A stretch of 45,348 nucleotides of DNA from Kocuria sp. (GTDB lineage Bacteria; Actinomycetota; Actinomycetes; Actinomycetales; Micrococcaceae), in assembly GCF_030530945.1 (NCBI RefSeq), contig NZ_JAUMTZ010000015.1, forward strand, positions 1 through 45,348, written 5' to 3'. The notes beneath the pieces are model-generated. The model searched no databases. It was not told where the DNA came from and saw nothing but the letters and a program-made list of their open reading frames with translations. Position numbers and translations under genes: made by a program. How positions within the stretch are numbered: position 1 is the first letter of the stretch; the number at the start of each line of letters is the position of its first letter. Below, in pieces: positions 40,560 to 45,348 of this stretch.

Positions 40560-41750
40560 ATGAGCACCGAGACGACTGAGACCGCGGACCGCGAACCGGC
40601 CGTGCTGAACCTGAAACCGTTGCACCTGGGCCCCCTGACCGTGGATGTGCCCGTGGTGCTGGCCCCCATGGCCGGGGTGACGAACAAGTCCTTCCGGAAG
40701 CTGTGCCGCGAGTACGGCGGGGGGCTGTACGTGACCGAGATGGTCACCGCGCGCGCCCTGGTGGAGCGCCGTCCGGAGTCCCTGCGGATCATCCACCACG
40801 ACCCGGACGAGACGCCGCGCTCCATCCAGATCTACGGTGTGGACGCCGTGAACGTGGGCGAGGCGGTGCGGATGGTGGCGCAGGAGGACCGCGCTGACCA
40901 CATCGACCTGAACTTCGGCTGCCCGGTTCCCAAGGTCACCAAGCGTGGCGGGGGCTCCGCCCTGCCGTGGAAGACAGACCTGTTCCGCGCGATCGTGAGC
41001 ACCGCGGTGCGCGAGGCCTCCGTGGCGGACATCCCGGTGACGGTGAAGATGCGCATCGGCATCGACGACGAGCACCAGACCTACCTGGACGCCGGGCGCA
41101 TGGCCCGGGACGAGGGCGTGGCCGCCGTCGCCCTGCACGGGCGCACCCTGGAGCAGCACTACTCGGGCACCGCCAACTGGGACGCCATCGCCCGGCTGCG
41201 CGAGGCCCTGCCGGACATCCCCGTGCTCGGCAACGGGGACATCTTCTCCGCCGAGGACGCGGTGGCCATGGTGAACCACACGGGTGTGGACGGTGTGGTG
41301 GTGGGCCGCGGCTGCCAGGGGCGCCCGTGGCTGTTCGGGGACCTGCAGGCCGCGTTCGAGGGCAGCCCGCGCCGCTTCCGCCCCGGCGTGCGCAAGGTGG
41401 CGGAGACCGTCTACCGCCACGCGGAGCTGCTCGCGGAGGAGTTCGGGGACGAGGCCAAGGGCTGCCGCGAGATCCGCAAGCACGTCTCCTGGTACTTCAA
41501 GGGCTACCCCGTGGGCGGGGAGCTGCGCGCGAAGATGGCGCAGGTGCCCACGCTCGCCGCGTTGCGCGAGCTGCTGGACCAGCTGGACCTGGACGCGCCG
41601 TACCCGGGTGCGGACGTGGAGGGACCCCGCGGCCGCGCGGGCTCGCCCAAGAAGCCGCACCTGCCGGACGGCTGGCTGTCCTCGCGGATCCTGGGTGACG
41701 CCGAACGGCTGGGTCTCGCGGCCGCCGAGCTCGACGTCTCGGGAGGCTGA
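40560..41750 (+). CDS. dusB: tRNA dihydrouridine synthase DusB
   Basis: A 396-residue FMN enzyme reducing uridines in the D-loop of tRNA with NADPH. VVLAPMAGVTNKSFRKLC (32-49) is the FMN-binding start of the barrel, catalytic Cys121 is in NFGCPVPKVTKRGGGSAL, and GRTLEQHYSGTANWD and GNGDIFSAEDA are conserved. The C-terminal helical tRNA-binding domain contains KHVSWYFKGYPVGGELR. The ATG at 40560 has no strong Shine-Dalgarno; GAGAAT (40546-40551) lies 8 nt upstream. dgt follows after 5 bp. Confidence 0.95.
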   Translation: MSTETTETADREPAVLNLKPLHLGPLTVDVPVVLAPMAGVTNKSFRKLCREYGGGLYVTEMVTARALVERRPESLRIIHHDPDETPRSIQIYGVDAVNVGEAVRMVAQEDRADHIDLNFGCPVPKVTKRGGGSALPWKTDLFRAIVSTAVREASVADIPVTVKMRIGIDDEHQTYLDAGRMARDEGVAAVALHGRTLEQHYSGTANWDAIARLREALPDIPVLGNGDIFSAEDAVAMVNHTGVDGVVVGRGCQGRPWLFGDLQAAFEGSPRRFRPGVRKVAETVYRHAELLAEEFGDEAKGCREIRKHVSWYFKGYPVGGELRAKMAQVPTLAALRELLDQLDLDAPYPGADVEGPRGRAGSPKKPHLPDGWLSSRILGDAERLGLAAAELDVSGG

Positions 41751-41755
41751 GCACC

Positions 41756-43075
41756 GTGCACACCCCGGACAGGCTGGAGGCACTGCCTCCCGGCTACACG
41801 ACCACGGACACCGAGCGGTTCGTCACCGAGGACCACCACAACCGCCACCGCAGCCACTTCGAGCGGGACCGCGCCCGCGTGCTGCACAGCTCCGCCCTGC
41901 GCCGGCTGGCTGCGAAGACCCAGGTGGTGGACCCGCAGACCTCGGACTTCGTGCGCAACCGCCTCACCCACTCCCTGGAGGTGGCGCAGATCGGGCGGGA
42001 GCTCGGCAAGGCACTGGGCTGCGATCCGGACGTAGTGGACGCCGCGTGCCTGTCCCACGACCTCGGCCACCCGCCGTTCGGGCACAACGGGGAGACGGCG
42101 CTCGCGCAGCTGACCCGGGGGATCGGCGGCTTCGAGGGCAATGCCCAGACCCTGCGCCTGCTCGTGCGCCTGGAGCCCAAGATCGTGACGCCCGCGGGGG
42201 AGCCCGCCGGGCTCAACCTCACCCGCGCCACGCTGGACGCCACGTGCAAGTACCCGTGGTCCGCCGCGGACGCCCCGCCGCGGCCGGACGGGCGTCCCAA
42301 CCGCAAGTTCGGCGCGTACCAGGACGACCTCCCGGTGTTCGAGTGGTTCCGTCAGGGCGCGGTGCCGGGCCGCAAGTGCCTGGAGGCGCAGGTGATGGAC
42401 CTCGCGGACGACATCTCCTACAGCGTGCACGATGTGGAGGACGCCGTGGCCGCCCACGCCCTGCAGCTGGAGCTGCTGGCCGAGCCCGCCCAGCGCGGTC
42501 GCGTCATCGAGTGCACGCGCGGCTGGTACCTGCCCGAGGCCACGGATGTGGAGCTCGACGCCGCCCTGGCCCGTCTGGAGGCCACCCCCGCCTGGGTGCC
42601 GCGCATGGACGGCACCCGCGCGGACCTCGCGCGGCTCAAGAACATGACGAGCCAGCTCATCGGACGCTTCGCGATGTCCGCGGTGGAGGCCACCCGGGAA
42701 GTGGCCGGGGACGAGCGGCTCACCCGCTACCGGGCCTCGCTGGTGGTGCCGTGGGAGACGCAGCTGGAGATCGGCGTGCTCAAGGGCATCGCCACCGCGT
42801 TCGTGATGACCGTGCGGGACGCCCAGCCGCTCTACGACAACCAGCACGAGATCCTCACCATCCTGGTGGAGGCCCTCATGGAGACGGACGGCCGGTTCCT
42901 CGCCACCGAGTTCGCCGCGGACTGGCGGGAGCTGGGGGACGGACCCGGAGCAGAGGCCGCCCGGCTGCGGCTCGTGGTGGACCAGATCGCGTGCCTCACG
43001 GACCACTCCGCGGTGGCGCTGCACGACCGCATCCGCGGGACCAACTGGCGCACGGGGGACAAGCCGCTCTGGTGA
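41756..43075 (+). CDS. dgt: Deoxyguanosinetriphosphate triphosphohydrolase-like protein
   Basis: A 439-residue HD-domain phosphohydrolase that splits dNTPs into deoxynucleosides and triphosphate. The metal ligands are His72 in THSLEVAQIG, His101-Asp102 in SHDLGHPPFGHNGE and Asp in LADDISYSVHDVEDA. RDRARVLHSSALRRLAAKTQV is the conserved N-terminal block of the type 2 subfamily. Together with dusB and dnaG it forms the common actinobacterial order dus-dgt-dnaG. The GTG start has GGGAGG about 9 nt upstream within the end of dusB. Confidence 0.95.
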   Translation: MHTPDRLEALPPGYTTTDTERFVTEDHHNRHRSHFERDRARVLHSSALRRLAAKTQVVDPQTSDFVRNRLTHSLEVAQIGRELGKALGCDPDVVDAACLSHDLGHPPFGHNGETALAQLTRGIGGFEGNAQTLRLLVRLEPKIVTPAGEPAGLNLTRATLDATCKYPWSAADAPPRPDGRPNRKFGAYQDDLPVFEWFRQGAVPGRKCLEAQVMDLADDISYSVHDVEDAVAAHALQLELLAEPAQRGRVIECTRGWYLPEATDVELDAALARLEATPAWVPRMDGTRADLARLKNMTSQLIGRFAMSAVEATREVAGDERLTRYRASLVVPWETQLEIGVLKGIATAFVMTVRDAQPLYDNQHEILTILVEALMETDGRFLATEFAADWRELGDGPGAEAARLRLVVDQIACLTDHSAVALHDRIRGTNWRTGDKPLW

Positions 43076-43165
43076 GGTGCGCAGCCCGGGTGGCGCGGCG
43101 GCGTCGTGCTCCGGGGGCACTGCACACCCGCCCGGGCGGCGTCGGACGGGTTTGACCCCGTTGCC

Positions 43166-43178
43166 TACACTGGGCCAG
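43166..43178 (+). promoter_or_regulatory. Leaderless promoter of dnaG (-10 TACACT)
   Basis: TACACT (43166-43171) is followed by GGGCCA and then the GTG start codon. There is no Shine-Dalgarno. dnaG may therefore be transcribed separately from dgt. Confidence 0.5.
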
Positions 43179-45184
43179 TGGCCGGACTGATCAAGCGTGA
43201 AGACATCGACGAGGTGCGGGCGCGCACGGACATCCGCGAGGTCGTGGAGCAGTACGTGACGCTCAAGCCCGCCGGGATCGGCTCCTACAAGGGTCTCTGC
43301 CCGTTCCACGACGAGCGCTCACCGTCCTTCCACGTGCGCCCGCAGATGGGCACGTACCACTGCTTCGGCTGCGACGAGTCCGGGGACGTGATCGCGTTCC
43401 TCATGGAGATGGACCACACCCCCTTCACGGAGACCGTGGAGCGGCTGGCCGCGCGCATCGGCTACGAGCTGCACTACGAGCAGGGTGGCGCTCCCAACCG
43501 CGAGGAGGTGGGCCGCCGCCAGCGGCTGCTGGACGCACACAAGGTGGCCGCCGAGTTCTTCCAGCGCAACCTCTACACCCGCCAGGCCGCCGCCGCGCAG
43601 CGCTTCCTGGGGGAGCGGGGCTTCGACCACGACGCCGCCCGCACCTACGGCGTGGGCTACGCACCGCAGGGGTGGTCCAACCTGCTCCACCACTTGCGCA
43701 ACCAGGGGTTCACGGACCAGGAGCTCAAGCTCACCGGCATGTTCTCGGAGGGCAACCGCGGGCTCTACGACCGCTTCCGGGGCCGTCTCATCTGGCCCAT
43801 CCGCGCGGTGGCCGGCGAGGTGATCGGTTTCGGCGCGCGCAAGCTGTACGAGGACGACCAGGGGCCCAAGTACCTCAACACTCCGGAGACCCAGCTGTAC
43901 AAGAAGTCCCAGGTGCTCTACGGCATCGACCTGGCCAAGCGACCCATCGCCAGGTCCAAGCAGGTGGTGGTGGTGGAGGGGTACACGGACGTCATGGCGT
44001 GCCACCTGGCCGGGGTCACCACGGCGGTGGCCACGTGCGGCACGGCGTTCGGCGCGGAGCACATCAAGATCGTGCGCCGCTTCCTCTCCGACGACTCCGC
44101 CGGCGGCGAGGTGGTTTTCACGTTCGACGGCGACGCCGCCGGGCAGAAGGCCGCGCTGCGCGCCTTCCAGGAGGACCAGCGGTTCGTGGCGCAAACCTAC
44201 GTGGCCGTGGAGCCCCACGGTATGGACCCGTGCGATCTCCGCCTGGCCCGCGGGGACGTGGCCGTGCGGGACCTCGTGGAGACCCGCACCCCGCTGTTCG
44301 AGTTCGCGCTGCGAGCCACCATCAGGGAGTACGACGTCAACAGCCTGGAGGGGCGGCTGCGGGCCATGCGGGCGTGCGCACCCATCGTCGCGCAGATCCG
44401 CGACCCCTCCTTGCGCCCGGCCTACGCCCGGGAGCTCTCCGGGTGGCTCGGGATCGAGACGGACGAGGTGGTGCGCGCGGTGAGCGCGGCGGCGAAGTCC
44501 GCGCAGCGCGGTGGCTCGGGGCACGCCGGCTCAGCGTCTGCCGGTTCCGGGCCTGCCGGTTCCGCGCACGACGGCGCCCGGTCCCGGCCGCAGACCCAGG
44601 AGGCCGGGCGCGGGGCCACGGGCAACGATCCACGGGGTGCCCGTGGCGCCGCGGGCGCTCGCGGCGACTCTCCCGGGGAGTCGGAGGGGCCGCGTCCCGT
44701 GGAGCTGCCCGACCCCCGGGAGCCGGTGTCCCGGATGGAGCGTGAGGCGCTGGAGGTGGTGCTGCAGGTCCCGGACCTCGTGCCGGCCTCCTACTGGGAG
44801 CACTTCGAGTCCGCGGGCATGACGTACCGGGTGCACCAGGTGGTGCACGACGCCGTGGTGGGTGCCCGCGCGGATCTGGGTGACCAGCTCCAGGGCGGGC
44901 GCGCGTGGCTGGAGGCCGTGCGGAACCACCTGCCCGAACCTTTGCACGGCTACCTCGCGCAGCTGTCCGTGACCCCGCTGCCCGCGGCCACCGAGCAGCA
45001 GATGCGCAACTACGCGGTGGGCGTGCTGACCTCGCTGGTGGAGATGCACATCAACCGGGAGAAGTCGGACAAGCTCGCCCACCTCAACCGGCTCAACGCC
45101 CAGCGCGAGCCGGACCTCTACCAGCGGCTCAACCGCGAGCTCCTGGACCTGGAGCTGCAGCGGCGCAGCCTCATGGGCGTGTGA
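43178..45184 (+). CDS. dnaG: DNA primase DnaG
   Basis: A 668-residue primase making RNA primers at the replication fork. The N-terminal CHC2 zinc site has Cys41, His44, Cys62 and Cys65 (GLCPFHDERSPSF, YHCFGCDESGD). The TOPRIM core has VVVVEGYTDVMACHLAG (about 265-281) and FTFDGDAAGQKA (about 313-324). The C-terminal helicase-binding domain follows an Ala/Gly/Ser/Arg-rich linker of about 80 residues (about 445-520). The GTG start is set by homology (AGLIKREDIDEVR) and by the -10 hexamer 6 nt upstream. A tRNA-Asn gene follows. Confidence 0.97.
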   Translation: MAGLIKREDIDEVRARTDIREVVEQYVTLKPAGIGSYKGLCPFHDERSPSFHVRPQMGTYHCFGCDESGDVIAFLMEMDHTPFTETVERLAARIGYELHYEQGGAPNREEVGRRQRLLDAHKVAAEFFQRNLYTRQAAAAQRFLGERGFDHDAARTYGVGYAPQGWSNLLHHLRNQGFTDQELKLTGMFSEGNRGLYDRFRGRLIWPIRAVAGEVIGFGARKLYEDDQGPKYLNTPETQLYKKSQVLYGIDLAKRPIARSKQVVVVEGYTDVMACHLAGVTTAVATCGTAFGAEHIKIVRRFLSDDSAGGEVVFTFDGDAAGQKAALRAFQEDQRFVAQTYVAVEPHGMDPCDLRLARGDVAVRDLVETRTPLFEFALRATIREYDVNSLEGRLRAMRACAPIVAQIRDPSLRPAYARELSGWLGIETDEVVRAVSAAAKSAQRGGSGHAGSASAGSGPAGSAHDGARSRPQTQEAGRGATGNDPRGARGAAGARGDSPGESEGPRPVELPDPREPVSRMEREALEVVLQVPDLVPASYWEHFESAGMTYRVHQVVHDAVVGARADLGDQLQGGRAWLEAVRNHLPEPLHGYLAQLSVTPLPAATEQQMRNYAVGVLTSLVEMHINREKSDKLAHLNRLNAQREPDLYQRLNRELLDLELQRRSLMGV

Positions 45185-45231
45185 CCCCGCCGCGGGAGCC
45201 ACAGACGTGTGGGGTCGCGTGGCCGGGCGAT

Positions 45232-45260
45232 TTGAGGAAGCCTGGAGGGGGCTGTAAAGT
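45232..45260 (+). promoter_or_regulatory. Promoter of tRNA-Asn
   Basis: TTGAGG (45232-45237) and TAAAGT (45255-45260) are 17 bp apart, ending 29 bp before the tRNA. A weak hairpin (CCACA-GACG-TGTGG, 45199-45212) lies between it and dnaG. Confidence 0.6.
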
Positions 45261-45289
45261 ATCGTCTCGTTGCTGAGCAACACGTGCAT

Positions 45290-45348
45290 TCCCCCGTAGC
45301 TCAATTGGCAGAGCATTCGACTGTTAATCGAAGGGTTACTGGTTCGAG
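45290..45348 (+). tRNA. tRNA-Asn (GTT), 3' end cut by the window
   Basis: The acceptor strand TCCCCCG, D-arm GCTCAATTGGCAGAGC and anticodon arm TTCGACTGTTAATCGAA with anticodon GTT (45323-45325) are complete. The T-arm begins (GGTTCGAG) and is cut at 45348, so the last about 15 bases lie outside. Confidence 0.95.

Overview
The window is about 45 kb of very GC-rich DNA. It has a strong G/C bias at third codon positions, frequent GTG starts and many genes without a Shine-Dalgarno sequence. Gene content (NAD-dependent ligase, class II glycyl-tRNA synthetase of the alpha2 type, an Rpf/LysM-type secreted cell-wall protein, a SAM-IV riboswitch, a CE1758/CE1759-type flavin pair) points to an actinobacterium. 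It is probably a member of the Micrococcaceae such as Kocuria; the genus is inference, not proven by the sequence. Almost everything is chromosomal housekeeping or catabolism. I see no insertion sequence, prophage, integrase or CRISPR array.

Layout. (1) 1-154 is an extreme G/C-only stretch with no gene. (2) 155-6977 is a lipid cluster: acyl-CoA dehydrogenase/oxidase plus TetR on the minus strand, diverging from a thiolase, FabG4-like reductase and MaoC-type dehydratase operon on the plus strand. It is closed by a strong hairpin. (3) 7069-10273 holds ligA and an inositol-monophosphatase-family gene. (4) 10274-11528 is an elaborate regulatory region with 11-bp-phased GATAAC boxes in front of an Rpf/LysM gene that is split by an in-frame amber codon. 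(5) 11612-15979 holds a FAD oxidoreductase, a glycosyltransferase and a prolyl-oligopeptidase. (6) 16008-19385 is a MarR regulator divergent from a flavin operon (LLM monooxygenase, two FMN reductases, DUF2630). (7) 19588-24508 holds a CPBP membrane protease, then a NatAB-like ABC exporter and a NarL-type two-component system on the minus strand. (8) 24601-27562 is promoter, SAM-IV riboswitch, metY, metX and terminator. (9) 27586-29466 holds a GDSL hydrolase, a carboxylesterase and an S4 protein. (10) 29594-34075 is a valine/branched-chain acyl-CoA catabolic cluster (mmsA, mmsB, MarR, acyl-CoA dehydrogenase) with a shared operator-like palindrome. (11) 34306-36658 holds glyS and a GNAT gene. 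(12) 36786-40462 holds a sugar porter, galactokinase and a TPR protein. (13) 40560-45348 holds dusB, dgt, dnaG and the 5' part of a tRNA-Asn gene.

Main points of interest. The rpf-like gene carries a nonsense codon between its catalytic and LysM parts, although its upstream region is unusually rich in phased direct repeats of the kind bound by OmpR-family regulators (MtrA is the best candidate). Ten genes have a -10 hexamer exactly 6-7 nt before the start codon, which predicts leaderless mRNAs. Two acyl-CoA catabolic promoters share a TGTTGnACGT operator-like sequence.
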